A stretch of 64,000 nt of DNA from Candidatus Izimoplasma sp. HR2 (GTDB taxonomy: Bacteria; Bacillota_I; Bacilli_A; Izemoplasmatales; Izemoplasmataceae), in assembly GCA_000753575.1 (NCBI GenBank), contig JRFF01000022.1, positions 124,001 to 188,000 of the forward strand. The letters are read 5' to 3'. Shown piece after piece: positions 33,361-40,746 of this stretch. The notes below the pieces were generated by a model that saw nothing but the letters and a program-made list of their open reading frames with translations, had not been told where the DNA came from and ran no database searches. How positions within the stretch are numbered: the first letter of the stretch is position 1; every line of letters begins with the position of its first letter. Made by a program: the position numbers and the translations under genes.

Positions 33361-33469
33361 GTCTGGTGACTATGGCGAAGTGGACACACCTGTTCCCATA
33401 CCGAACACAGCAGTTAAGCACTTTAGCGCCGATGGTAGTACATTGTGCGAGAGTAGGACGTTGCCAGGC
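33361..33469 (+). rRNA. rrf: 5S ribosomal RNA
   Basis: This is a 109-base 5S sequence with GTCTGGTGAC/GTTGCCAGGC closing the terminal helix and CCCATACCGAACACAGCAGTTAAG in the conserved loop region. Confidence 0.95.
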
Positions 33470-33531
33470 TTCTTTCTTTATTATTTATAAAAATCAAACA
33501 TTCATTATAAAAATTGAACAAACCAATACAC

Positions 33532-33608
33532 GCCTAATTAGCTCAGTTGGTTAGAGCACATGACTGTTAATCATGGGGTCCTAGGTTCGAGTCCTAGATT
33601 GGGCGCCA
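33532..33608 (+). tRNA. tRNA-Asn (GTT)
   Basis: The acceptor is GCCTAAT/ATTGGGC, the D arm GCTC...GAGC, the anticodon loop CTGTTAA, and the T arm CTAGG-TTCGAGT-CCTAG. CCA is encoded. Confidence 0.96.
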
Positions 33609-33615
33609 TTATCTT

Positions 33616-33692
33616 GGCCCGTTGGAGAAGCGGCTTAACTCACATGCCTTTCACGCATGCATTCACGGGTTCGAATCCCGTACGGGTCACCA
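33616..33692 (+). tRNA. tRNA-Glu (TTC)
   Basis: The acceptor is GGCCCGT/ACGGGTC, the anticodon stem-loop CATGC-CTTTCAC-GCATG, and the T arm ACGGG-TTCGAAT-CCCGT. CCA is encoded. It is co-transcribed with the rRNA operon. Confidence 0.95.
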
Positions 33693-33704
33693 TTTAAATT
33701 CGTT

Positions 33705-33732
33705 ATACTTATCATTTGATAAGTATTTTTTT
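33705..33732 (+). terminator. Terminator of rRNA-tRNA operon
   Basis: The stem ATACTTATC-ATTT-GATAAGTAT is followed by T6. Confidence 0.9.
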
Positions 33733-33802
33733 ATGGAAATTTGTTTAATTATGTATTCATAAATACACCAGAATATGATATATTTAATATAGAGGTGATA
33801 TT

Positions 33803-34441
33803 ATGGGATTTAAGGATGATTTAGACAGAGAAAAACACTCGTTATTGTCTTCAAAAAGACCTTATGAGACTGCAGCATTTATTATATTTTCATTGTTATT
33901 TTTACAACAATTATTTTATTTAGTAAGAAGTTTATTTGATTTTATAAAAAACGGAGGAAACTTTTCAGTTACAAACATTACTTCTGTGGGGAATTTACAA
34001 GCCTTTTTTAATAGAACTGTATTTGTAGATTCTAGTAAATGGATCTGGGTAATATTTGCGATTGCATTATTAGTACTTTATTATTTCTTAATATATGTAT
34101 TTGTATGGAGATATTGTAAGAAGAGAAATTTAGCAAAATGGACATGGACAACATTAGTAGTATTTGGTCCATTTATGTTATTTATGCCAGCTTATATGTT
34201 TTATATAATGTATATTTTTAGAGAGTACCTTTTCAGATTTATCAAAACAATAGTAGAAGAATACAAAGCATTTAACCCTGAAGAAATGGCTTTACAAGAG
34301 GCTAAAATCCTTGAACAAGAAAAAAATGATGCAAAAGATAGAGCTAAAGATAAAGAACAAAGAGATCTTGAAAAAGCAGAAGCAACGAGAAAGAGACAAG
34401 AAGAAAAAGACGCAAAAAAAGCAGAAACTAAAGAGAAATAA
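33803..34441 (+). CDS. Membrane protein with charged coiled-coil tail, unknown function
   Basis: I do not recognise this 212-residue protein. It has three hydrophobic segments (residues about 23-43, 78-104 and 112-140). From about residue 165 a highly charged Lys/Glu/Ala helix (EKNDAKDRAKDKEQRDLEKA...) runs to the C-terminus. RBS GAGGTGAT lies before the ATG. It is followed by its own terminator, so it is probably monocistronic. The tail may bind protein or nucleic acid at the inner face of the membrane. Confidence 0.75.
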   Translation: MGFKDDLDREKHSLLSSKRPYETAAFIIFSLLFLQQLFYLVRSLFDFIKNGGNFSVTNITSVGNLQAFFNRTVFVDSSKWIWVIFAIALLVLYYFLIYVFVWRYCKKRNLAKWTWTTLVVFGPFMLFMPAYMFYIMYIFREYLFRFIKTIVEEYKAFNPEEMALQEAKILEQEKNDAKDRAKDKEQRDLEKAEATRKRQEEKDAKKAETKEK

Positions 34442-34467
34442 AAAAGAGGAATTTTCCTCTTTTTTTA
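34441..34467 (+). terminator. Terminator
   Basis: AAAAAGAGG and CCTCTTTTTTT pair around AATTTT, directly after the stop codon. Confidence 0.88.
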
Positions 34468-34502
34468 ATATTTATGATATAATTATATTGGAAGGTGATT
34501 GT

Positions 34503-34745
34503 ATGAAATGGGGAAAGAAAACAAAATTAAAGAAATTATTGGACTTTAGTGAGGTATTTATAGAAATTATAATATATTTATTAGGATTTGTAATATTTAT
34601 TAATATTATAGTATCTATTTTTACATTCGATTTTATTGAGGGATTAATTAGAGTTGGATTAAATGTAGGATTTTATATTTTATTAGTTGGTATAATATTT
34701 GTTATTAAATTGATGAGGAAGAAGTTTGGAATAAAGTCGTTATAA
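34503..34745 (+). CDS. Small two-TM membrane protein, unknown
   Basis: This 80-residue protein starts at 34503 after GGAAGGTGATT. A longer in-frame reading through the previous gene is not supported. An extended -10 (TGATATAAT, about 34474-34482) lies 21 bases upstream of the start codon, so it has its own promoter. Two hydrophobic stretches (residues about 17-42 and 51-72) with basic ends make a simple hairpin topology. No family recognised. Confidence 0.65.
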   Translation: MKWGKKTKLKKLLDFSEVFIEIIIYLLGFVIFINIIVSIFTFDFIEGLIRVGLNVGFYILLVGIIFVIKLMRKKFGIKSL

Positions 34746-34773
34746 AAAAAGAGGAAAATTCCTCTTTTTATTT
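34745..34773 (+). terminator. Bidirectional terminator shared with ridA
   Basis: AAAAAGAGGAA-AA-TTCCTCTTTTT serves the small membrane protein on the plus strand and ridA on the minus strand. Confidence 0.85.
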
Positions 34774-35142
34774 TACAACGATTGCATCAATTTCTACTAA
34801 AACATCAAGTGGAAGTCTTCTAACTTCTACCGCGAATCTTGCTGGTTTATGGTTGCCAAAGAATTCAGCATAAACTTCATTCATATCTTTAAACATACCT
34901 AAATCTTGCATGAATACGCCACATTTGATGATATTTTCCTTTTTCATTCCAGCTTCTTCAACGATAGCTAAAATATTATTTAATGATTGTCTTGTTTGAT
35001 CTTTAATTGAGTCACTTACTAAAGTCATAGTTTCGGGCACAAATGGTATTTGTCCTGATACATAAAGTGTATCTTTTACTAGTACAGCTTGTGAATATGG
35101 TCCTACAGCAGCAGGCGCATTTTTAGTGCTTATTGGTTTCAT
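34768..35142 (-). CDS. ridA: RidA family enamine/imine deaminase
   Basis: RidA hydrolyses reactive enamines such as 2-aminoacrylate made by PLP enzymes. The 124-residue protein begins MKPISTKNAPAAVGPYSQAV. It has GQIPFVPE, and the conserved arginine within KPARFAVEVRRLPLDVLVEIDAI. I choose ATG at 35142; a GTG four codons upstream touches the AAGGAG RBS. It is transcribed divergently from the superoxide reductase gene. Confidence 0.93.
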   Translation of the reverse strand: MKPISTKNAPAAVGPYSQAVLVKDTLYVSGQIPFVPETMTLVSDSIKDQTRQSLNNILAIVEEAGMKKENIIKCGVFMQDLGMFKDMNEVYAEFFGNHKPARFAVEVRRLPLDVLVEIDAIVVK

Positions 35143-35170
35143 GATAATAATCACTCTCCTTCGGTAATAT

Positions 35171-35191
35171 TATACTATTTTAAATAGTATA
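35171..35191. promoter_or_regulatory. Perfect palindrome in ridA/superoxide reductase divergent region
   Basis: The 21-base TATACTATTT-T-AAATAGTATA has two perfect 10-base arms. It overlaps the minus-strand -10 box of ridA (TATAAT at 35169-35174) and lies upstream of the plus-strand gene. Such placement suggests an operator for one or both genes. The regulator is unknown. Confidence 0.55.
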
Positions 35192-35264
35192 AGTGTAGTA
35201 TTTTATTTGATATTTTTATAAACTTAGAATATAATTAAAGTATAAATTAGAAGGAGGAGTTATT

Positions 35265-35546
35265 GTGGAAATATTAACAGGAAATGTGAATGAAGAAAAA
35301 CACGTACCTTTCGTTGAAGAACTAAAAAATGGATATAGAGTTACAGTAGGTAAACCAGCAATTCATCCTATGTTAGAAGTACATTACATTGAATATATTG
35401 AATTATACGTAGATGGAGAAAAGGTTGCTACTAAAGCCTTTAACCCTGGAGATGAACCTATAGCTTTATTTGAAGTTAAAAAAGGTAAAGAAGTATTTGC
35501 TAGAGAATTTTGTAATTTACACGGACTTTGGCAAGGAGAATTATAA
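35265..35546 (+). CDS. Superoxide reductase (neelaredoxin/desulfoferrodoxin centre II type)
   Basis: This enzyme reduces superoxide to peroxide at a mononuclear iron site, a hallmark of anaerobes. In its 93 residues the expected ligands are His13 (EEKHVP), His34, His40 (HPMLEVHYIEYIELYVDG), Cys83 and His86 (CNLHGLW). The rubredoxin-like N-terminal domain of classical desulfoferrodoxin is absent. It starts with GTG at 35265 after AAGGAGGAG and is followed by its own terminator. Confidence 0.9.
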   Translation: MEILTGNVNEEKHVPFVEELKNGYRVTVGKPAIHPMLEVHYIEYIELYVDGEKVATKAFNPGDEPIALFEVKKGKEVFAREFCNLHGLWQGEL

Positions 35547-35552
35547 TCAAAT

Positions 35553-35578
35553 AAAAAGAGGATTTTTCCTCTTTTTTT
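35553..35578 (+). terminator. Terminator after superoxide reductase
   Basis: AAAAAGAGGA and TCCTCTTTTT pair around TTTT, then T-run. Confidence 0.9.
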
Positions 35579-35587
35579 ATTTGTATG

Positions 35588-35735
35588 TTGACAATAGTAT
35601 AAATCATGTGTTAATATTCATTTAGAAAACCTTTAAGGTAGTCCAGAGAGACTAGTAAGGATTATTTTTACGCGAGGCGTAAATAAATATATATAAAAAT
35701 CCTAATCTATGTCTTTCGACTTAGATTTTTTATTT
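35588..35735 (+). promoter_or_regulatory. Promoter plus PyrR-binding attenuator leader
   Basis: TTGACA (35588-35593) with TAATAT (35612-35617) starts a leader that holds the PyrR recognition sequence GTCCAGAGAGACTAG at about 35640-35655. A possible antiterminator (AGGATT pairing with AATCCT, around the hairpin TTTACGC-GAG-GCGTAAA) follows, then a terminator (AATCTATGTC-TTTC-GACTTAGATT, U-rich; 35704-35735). In Bacillus-type control, UMP-bound PyrR stabilises the anti-antiterminator and ends transcription. Confidence 0.85.
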
Positions 35736-35762
35736 GCAAATAAAATGAAGAGGAGAAAGAGA

Positions 35763-37049
35763 ATGAAAGAGAAATTGTTGATTGGAATTCAAGAAAAACC
35801 TAGTAGTATACCACAATGGATTGTTTTAAGTTTACAGCATGTATTTGCAATGTTTGGAGCAACGGTATTAGTACCAATTTTAACTGGCTTAGATATTGGT
35901 GTTGCACTTGTTGCAAGTGGAGTAGGAACATTAATTTACATTGCTTGTACTAAAGGAAAAGTACCTGTTTATTTAGGTTCAAGTTTTGCTTATATTGGAG
36001 CAATATCAGTTGCTGGAGCAACTAATGGATTTAGTAGTGCATATGTAGGATTAATGGTTGTTGGATTGATATATGCAACTGTTGCCACAACAATTAGATA
36101 CACTGGAAGCGAATGGTTAAAGAGGTTATTACCACCTGTTGTAATTGGACCTATGATTATAATTATAGGGCTTAGTTTAGCTCCTGTAGCTATTGGACAA
36201 GCAGGTCTTGCACCTAATTCAGGTGATTCATATTTTGCTTATTTAGCAACTAGTTGGAAGAATCCTGTTATAGCATTCATTACATTTATTTCAGTTGTAG
36301 GAATAGCTTTAAAAGGTAAAGGATTTTATAGAATTGTACCATTCTTAATAGCTGTTGTAGTTGGATATATAACAGCTGTTATCCTTGGAGTTGTAGATTT
36401 AAGCTTAGTGTTCGATGGATATAGTTTTTTACAAGTTCCTAACTTTACATTCTTAGGATCTTACAGTTTAGATTTCACAGCAGTATTAATGTTTGCACCT
36501 ATAGCATTTGTTACTATCGCAGAACATATTGGAGACCATACAGTGCTAGGTGAAGTTACTGGTAAAAACTTCTTGGATGATCCAGGATTAGAAAATACAA
36601 TTATGGGTGATGGAATTGCGACATTTGTAAGTGCAGCAATTGGTGGACCAGCAAATACTACTTATGGAGAAAATACAGGAGTAGTAGCAATGACTAGAGT
36701 TGGTAGTGTATATGTTACTGGACTTGCTGCAATATTTGCAATTAGTTTAGGCTTCTTTGGATATATACAAGCATTTATTGGAAGTATACCTTCAGCAGTA
36801 ATTGGGGGAATGACAATTATTCTTTATGGACTTATCGCAGGTAATGGTGTTAAAGTATTAATTAAATCAAAAGTAGACCTTTATAACATGAGAAATTTAA
36901 TAATAGTTTCATCAATGTTAGTGATTGGTATTGGTGGAGCAGAGATAGTGTTTGATGCATCAGCTGGTTCTGGTTTAACTGGAATGAGTTTAGCAGCAAT
37001 CGCTGGGATAGTATTAAATCTAATACTACCAAAATCAATTGAAGAATAG
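35763..37049 (+). CDS. uraA: Uracil permease (NCS2/NAT family)
   Basis: This uracil:proton symporter has about 14 membrane segments and 428 residues. Family signatures are QHVFAMFGATVLVPI, AEHIGDHTVLGEVTG and GGPANTTYGENTGVVAMTR. The start at 35763 follows AGAGGAG; an earlier in-frame ATG lies inside the leader terminator. The PyrR leader supports uracil rather than xanthine as the substrate. Confidence 0.95.
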   Translation: MKEKLLIGIQEKPSSIPQWIVLSLQHVFAMFGATVLVPILTGLDIGVALVASGVGTLIYIACTKGKVPVYLGSSFAYIGAISVAGATNGFSSAYVGLMVVGLIYATVATTIRYTGSEWLKRLLPPVVIGPMIIIIGLSLAPVAIGQAGLAPNSGDSYFAYLATSWKNPVIAFITFISVVGIALKGKGFYRIVPFLIAVVVGYITAVILGVVDLSLVFDGYSFLQVPNFTFLGSYSLDFTAVLMFAPIAFVTIAEHIGDHTVLGEVTGKNFLDDPGLENTIMGDGIATFVSAAIGGPANTTYGENTGVVAMTRVGSVYVTGLAAIFAISLGFFGYIQAFIGSIPSAVIGGMTIILYGLIAGNGVKVLIKSKVDLYNMRNLIIVSSMLVIGIGGAEIVFDASAGSGLTGMSLAAIAGIVLNLILPKSIEE

Positions 37050-37068
37050 AAATATATAGTATAGTTAA

Positions 37069-37103
37069 AGAACAAGATAATATAGATTATCTTGTTCTTT
37101 TTA
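37069..37103 (+). terminator. Terminator after uraA
   Basis: AACAAGATAAT-ATAG-ATTATCTTGTT is followed by CTTTTTATTTT. Confidence 0.92.
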
Positions 37104-37302
37104 TTTTAATCAAAAAAGAAACTATATTAGCTTTATTTAGCGTTATATTAAAATACAATTTAGTTATACAAGTTTTATAAAAAAACTCTTATATCTAGAA
37201 TAATGATAGAACTAATAATATAAAATAAATCCATGAATTTAGTTTAAAATACTTGCTTTAATGCTAATATTTTGTTATTATATATAACGGTCGAAAAAAA
37301 TA

Positions 37303-37331
37303 TTGCTTTAAGATTTTTAATGTGATATAAT
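37303..37331 (+). promoter_or_regulatory. Promoter of tRNA-Asp/Arg/Pro cluster
   Basis: TTGCTT and TATAAT (37326-37331) are separated by 17 bases, 21 bases before the first tRNA. Between 37104 and 37302 I see only AT-rich DNA. Confidence 0.85.
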
Positions 37332-37352
37332 CTATTTGCTGCTTAAAAAAAA

Positions 37353-37428
37353 GGTCCCGTGGTGTAGCGGTTAACATGCCTGACTGTCACTCAGGAGATC
37401 GCGAGTTCGATTCTCGTCGGGACCGCCA
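37353..37428 (+). tRNA. tRNA-Asp (GTC)
   Basis: The acceptor is GGTCCCG/CGGGACC, the anticodon arm CCTGA-CTGTCAC-TCAGG. CCA is encoded. Confidence 0.96.
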
Positions 37429-37435
37429 TTATCAT

Positions 37436-37512
37436 GCGCCCATAGCTCAATTGGATAGAGCGTTTGACTACGGATCAAGAGGTTAGGGGTTCGACTCCTC
37501 TTGGGCGCGCCA
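37436..37512 (+). tRNA. tRNA-Arg (ACG)
   Basis: The acceptor is GCGCCCA/TGGGCGC, the anticodon loop CTACGGA, which reads CGN after A34 deamination. CCA is encoded. Confidence 0.95.
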
Positions 37513-37535
37513 AATAAATTTTTGTACCACATTTT

Positions 37536-37612
37536 CGGGAAGTAGCTTAGCTTGGTAGAGCGCTTGGTTTGGGACCAAGAGGTCGCAGGTTCAAATCCTG
37601 TCTTCCCGACCA
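37536..37612 (+). tRNA. tRNA-Pro (TGG)
   Basis: The acceptor is CGGGAAG/CTTCCCG, the anticodon arm CTTGG-TTTGGGA-CCAAG. CCA is encoded. Confidence 0.96.
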
Positions 37613-37703
37613 TTAGTAATGTAGTCTATGGCTTGCACTAATATCTGCCTTTTTACTTTATTAAGCGGTTAAAAAGTGTAAACCATAGTAATTATATACA
37701 AAT

Positions 37704-37747
37704 AAAAGACAATTTTTGGAAATCTTCCTCAAATTGTCTTTTTTTTT
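37704..37747 (+). terminator. Terminator of tRNA cluster
   Basis: AAAGACAATTT and AAATTGTCTTT pair around a 15-base loop, followed by T-run. Confidence 0.88.
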
Positions 37748-37785
37748 GTAGTTGATTTATAAAAATGAAGCACTTCCTCAGTTGC

Positions 37786-37797
37786 ATGGCGGTAATT
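37786..37797 (-). repeat. Possible IS-end remnant (inverted match to 40 kb repeats)
   Basis: ATGGCGGTAATT is the reverse complement of AATTACCGCCAT found at 40.64 kb. The two opposing copies flank the IS3 element and the broken gene, and may be worn ends of an older element. The stretch 37748-38041 holds no gene that I can support. Confidence 0.3.
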
Positions 37798-37902
37798 AGT
37801 TAAATATGGCTCTATAAGTCATTTTCAAGGTTTTAATTTTATGTTGCAGTTTGAATACATGCGTTTTTATGACACGTAATTATCTGAGTTATATATTTTA
37901 TC

Positions 37903-37936
37903 GCACTGCAATGAAAAAATCGGGCCCTGTGGACCC
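37903..37936 (+). repeat. Remnant end of a related IS3-family element
   Basis: GCACTGCAATGAAAAAATCGG and the following GCCCTGTGGACCC resemble the left end of the intact IS at 38042 (GCACTGCTATGAAAAAGTGG, then GACACATAGTCCC). No transposase remains beside it. Confidence 0.5.
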
Positions 37937-38122
37937 TTTTAAAACATCATGATCGAATATAGAATAGATTACGGTAGCATATTGAACTTGCTATTTAATT
38001 ATTAGCACACTCTACAACGTTTGTAGATTCATTATAGGAGATGCACTGCTATGAAAAAGTGGGACACATAGTCCCACCCAAACAGAAATAATGTAGTATA
38101 ATAATACAAAGGAGTTGATAAC

Positions 38123-38443
38123 GTGGTAAATCAGTACAGTGTAGACTTTAAGTTGAAGATGGTTAAGATGATCCTTAATGAAAATATAAGTAAACGTGAA
38201 ATAGAAAGAACTTATAAAGTTTCAAGAAAAGCACAAAGACAGTGGGTACACAAGTACGAAACTGAAGGAATAAGTGGACTAGTTAGCAAGAGAAAGATAA
38301 GAGATAAAATACCGACAGATTTGGAAGAAGAAAGTGTTGATGCATTAAAGCATGAAATCTTATTATTAAAGATTGAAATAGAGCGGTTAAAAAGAGGATA
38401 TAATAGTGAAGACGCAAAATATCTAAAAAAAAAGATCTCTTAA
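38123..38443 (+). CDS. IS3-family transposase OrfA
   Basis: The 106-residue protein has an N-terminal helix-turn-helix (YSVDFKLKMVKMILNENISKREIERTYKVSRKAQRQW) and a C-terminal leucine-zipper helix. In this family OrfA binds the inverted repeats. The last codons contain nine A bases (38425-38433). In the zero frame this gives A-AAA-AAG, the classic -1 slip heptamer, just before the stop, so OrfAB fusion is expected. Confidence 0.9.
   Translation: MVNQYSVDFKLKMVKMILNENISKREIERTYKVSRKAQRQWVHKYETEGISGLVSKRKIRDKIPTDLEEESVDALKHEILLLKIEIERLKRGYNSEDAKYLKKKIS
38428..38434 (+). other. -1 programmed frameshift site of IS3 transposase
   Basis: The heptamer A_AAA_AAG lies in phase with orfA. The -1 frame is open from here straight into orfB. 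Confidence 0.75.
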
Positions 38444-38496
38444 ATTACGAATATACATTAGTCCATAAATTTAGAGCTAAATTTTATATAAATGAG

Positions 38497-39327
38497 TTGT
38501 GTGAATATATCGGTATTTCAAGAAGTGGATATTATAGATGGCTAACAAGAAAAGGGAATAGGACACAGCAACAAGAAACAAAAGATTACTTAAAATCATT
38601 AATAAAAAATTATCACGAAATATATCCAACGAAAGGATATCGATCAGTTAGAAAAGAAATAAAAATAGATACAGGATGGATCGTGTCATACTACTTAATG
38701 TACCAATGTTTCAAAGAGTTAGGTATCTATAGTAAAGCCAAGAGAAGAGCCTATAGAAGACCAAAAGGAGTATCAGACAAGTACAAAAATATTATTGGTG
38801 GAGATTGGTCCACTAATGGACCATTTGAGAAAGTATGTAGTGATACTACAATGCTTACTCATAATGGTAAGAAGTATGATTGGAACTATCATGTGGATGT
38901 TTATAATAATGAGATAGTAGGATCAGATGTAGCAAACTATAAGCATTGTAATGGAGTCATGAATCATTTAAGAAGTTTAAAAGATTTCTTAAGGATAAAA
39001 GAGGTAAGAGGATACTCGGAAAAACATACAATCTTACATAGTGATCAAGGAATTATATATGCATCCAAGAAGTTTGAAAAAGCTCACAAAGAATACCCAA
39101 TAACAAGAAGTATGTCGAGAGCAGGAACACCTACAGATAATCCAGTAATAGAATCGTTAAATGGCTGGATAAAAGCTGAGTTAAAACACAACTTAAAGAT
39201 TAATGAGTATACCGATATTCAAACAGCTATAGAGTTATATATTAATTACTTTAATAACAACAGACCAGCTTGGAAACTTGATTACTTAACACCTGTAGAA
39301 TACAGAACAATAAATGGATACACTTAA
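38497..39327 (+). CDS. IS3-family transposase OrfB (DDE integrase domain)
   Basis: This is the catalytic part of the transposase, 276 residues from its own first ATG, though the fusion frame runs on upstream to the slip site. The DDE triad is visible: D in KVCSDTTML, D in LHSDQGIIY, and E in PTDNPVIESLNGWIKAE, followed by YINYFNNNRPAWKLDYLTPVEY. It looks intact and possibly active. Confidence 0.92.
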   Translation: MCEYIGISRSGYYRWLTRKGNRTQQQETKDYLKSLIKNYHEIYPTKGYRSVRKEIKIDTGWIVSYYLMYQCFKELGIYSKAKRRAYRRPKGVSDKYKNIIGGDWSTNGPFEKVCSDTTMLTHNGKKYDWNYHVDVYNNEIVGSDVANYKHCNGVMNHLRSLKDFLRIKEVRGYSEKHTILHSDQGIIYASKKFEKAHKEYPITRSMSRAGTPTDNPVIESLNGWIKAELKHNLKINEYTDIQTAIELYINYFNNNRPAWKLDYLTPVEYRTINGYT

Positions 39328-39451
39328 ACATAAAAATATCATTCATAATTTACATTATAAATGATATAATAAAAGCAATAAGATAAGTTACATGTCGCTA
39401 TTTTCATGCCTTAGGTTGGGACTATGTGTCCCGAATAATCGTGGCAGTGCA

Positions 39452-39980
39452 TATTTTAGAAGGTAATGATATAGGAACCCCATATGGAGTATATAGGCCA
39501 ATGTTCTCAATGAGCGCACAAGGTGATTGGGTTGGTTCTAATTATGTTTACTCTTCCCAACCAGTAGAAAATTTAGTAGTTGAATTAAGTGTATTTATGC
39601 ATACTTGTTTTGATGGAGTTGCTGAAAATTGTGGTACTCAATTAGGATTCTTGATTCATGGATTGAATCAATATTTTGATGAACACAATCACGGGGATTT
39701 TAATGCTGTTTATGCTAATATTAATGGTAGCAGTGCTACAAATGAGTTTTCAGATTTTTCGAGTTTAGTTTCTTCTGGAAATCCAGCATTACTTTGGCTT
39801 GATGAGGCAGAGTATGGCGGTGGAATTGATCATGTAGTTTTAGCTATTGGTCATTACTCTGCATATATGTCACCAAGTGGATATGTTATCTATGATAATC
39901 TTACTCATGGTGAAAAGTGGATATCACAAGATAATGTCGATGGTATGATATTTATGTATAGAGGAACCCAAACTAATTAG
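39452..39980 (+). pseudogene. 3' fragment of a secreted C39-like cysteine peptidase gene, truncated by IS
   Basis: The open frame begins inside the IS end and has no RBS, so only the 3' part of a gene remains. The protein contains GIDHVVLAIGHYSAYM and VIYDNLTHGEKW, which fit the His and Asn regions of a papain-like C39 fold. The expected catalytic Cys would be in the lost upstream part. It resembles the intact protein encoded at 50599. ATGAAAAAG just left of the inner IS repeat might suggest a lost signal peptide, but that sequence is part of the IS end. Confidence 0.65.
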
Positions 39981-39992
39981 GAGGAGATCAAT

Positions 39993-40436
39993 ATGAGATA
40001 CAAAACTATAACTATTCTTATGATATTAATCTTTTTATCAGGATGTGTTGACAAAGAACAAACAATTGAAATTGACTTAGATGTTTCAACTATCAGTGAG
40101 GTATTCATATATATTGAAAATGAAGATGAATCTAATTATGTTGAAATCTCAGCCGAAGATGTTCTTGATTTTATAAACTTCTCAGTTGATTTTATTGGTA
40201 AAAGTGATGTTAGTTCAACAGGTAAAAAAGATAGTTTTAGAATGATAATGCATATAGTATTTGAAACTGAAAATGATAACCAACATATGAATTTGTATAC
40301 TAATTCTGATTCATCAGAATACTATATAGGGATATATTTAGGAGAAGGTAATGAACTTTTAACTGAAGAAATATACTCTAATATACCTGATAGTATCATT
40401 TCAGAGTATGAGAAAATTTTACTAGAATTATATTGA
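39993..40436 (+). CDS. Small lipoprotein, unknown function
   Basis: The 147-residue precursor has an N-terminal signal and lipobox LSGC (Cys18). The mature part is acidic and shows no family that I know. AGGAGG lies 9-14 bases before the ATG. It starts 12 bases after the truncated C39-like gene and probably formed an operon with it before the IS insertion. Confidence 0.75.
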   Translation: MRYKTITILMILIFLSGCVDKEQTIEIDLDVSTISEVFIYIENEDESNYVEISAEDVLDFINFSVDFIGKSDVSSTGKKDSFRMIMHIVFETENDNQHMNLYTNSDSSEYYIGIYLGEGNELLTEEIYSNIPDSIISEYEKILLELY

Positions 40437-40461
40437 TGAAATATTTGTAGAACAATATTAC

Positions 40462-40519
40462 AAAATCAAAAAACACCAGAATGAATTAGCATTATAATTT
40501 TCTGGCGTTTTTTGATTTG
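40462..40519 (+). terminator. Terminator after lipoprotein gene
   Basis: AAATCAAAAAACACCAGAA and TTCTGGCGTTTTTTGATTT form a long, nearly perfect stem with an AT-rich loop. Confidence 0.85.
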
Positions 40520-40616
40520 TGTGAAAACTATTCAATGAAAATTTTAATTGAATTATATATATAGTTGAAAGATATAACTCAATTCTAAAAAATATATTCA
40601 AAAGCTATATATATTG

Positions 40617-40660
40617 ACCGCCATTTGTTGCAATTGAGGTTAAAATTACCGCCATTTGTT
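40617..40660 (+). repeat. Two direct repeats ACCGCCATTTGTT
   Basis: Exact 13-base copies start at 40617 and 40648. Repeated sub-terminal motifs like this are found at ends of some IS families (for example IS21), but no transposase is present. Apart from these and a TAACAA/TTGTTA inverted repeat near 40676-40691, the stretch 40520-40722 shows nothing. Confidence 0.4.
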
Positions 40661-40722
40661 ACATCACACCCATTTAACAACTAATTGTTAGGACATTTGT
40701 CTTAACTTTTTTTATACAAAAA

Positions 40723-40746
40723 AAAGGATAGAAAATCTATCCTTTA
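40723..40746 (-). terminator. Terminator of GGDEF/HD-GYP gene
   Basis: On the minus strand AAAGGATAGA-TTT-TCTATCCTTT is followed by a T-run. The stem includes the stop codon. Confidence 0.85.

Larger units (their letters stand above)
38042..39451 (+). mobile_element. IS3-family insertion sequence (IS150-like), about 1.41 kb
   Basis: Inverted ends are seen on both sides. The inner part GGGACACATAGTCCCA is at 38061 and, reversed, at 39417-39432. The outer part TGCACTGC is at 38042 and, reversed, ends at 39451, so the element starts TG and ends CA. It encodes OrfA and OrfB joined by an A_AAA_AAG slip site. No clear target duplication is seen (left flank GGAGA, right flank TATTT), so the insertion may have been followed by deletion. 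Confidence 0.85.

Noticed and set aside
37371..37613. 80-codon minus-strand frame with GFEPATSWSQTKRSTKLSY-like protein
   Set aside because: It lies exactly antisense to tRNA-Asp, tRNA-Arg and tRNA-Pro. This is the well-known false protein produced by translating tRNA genes backwards.
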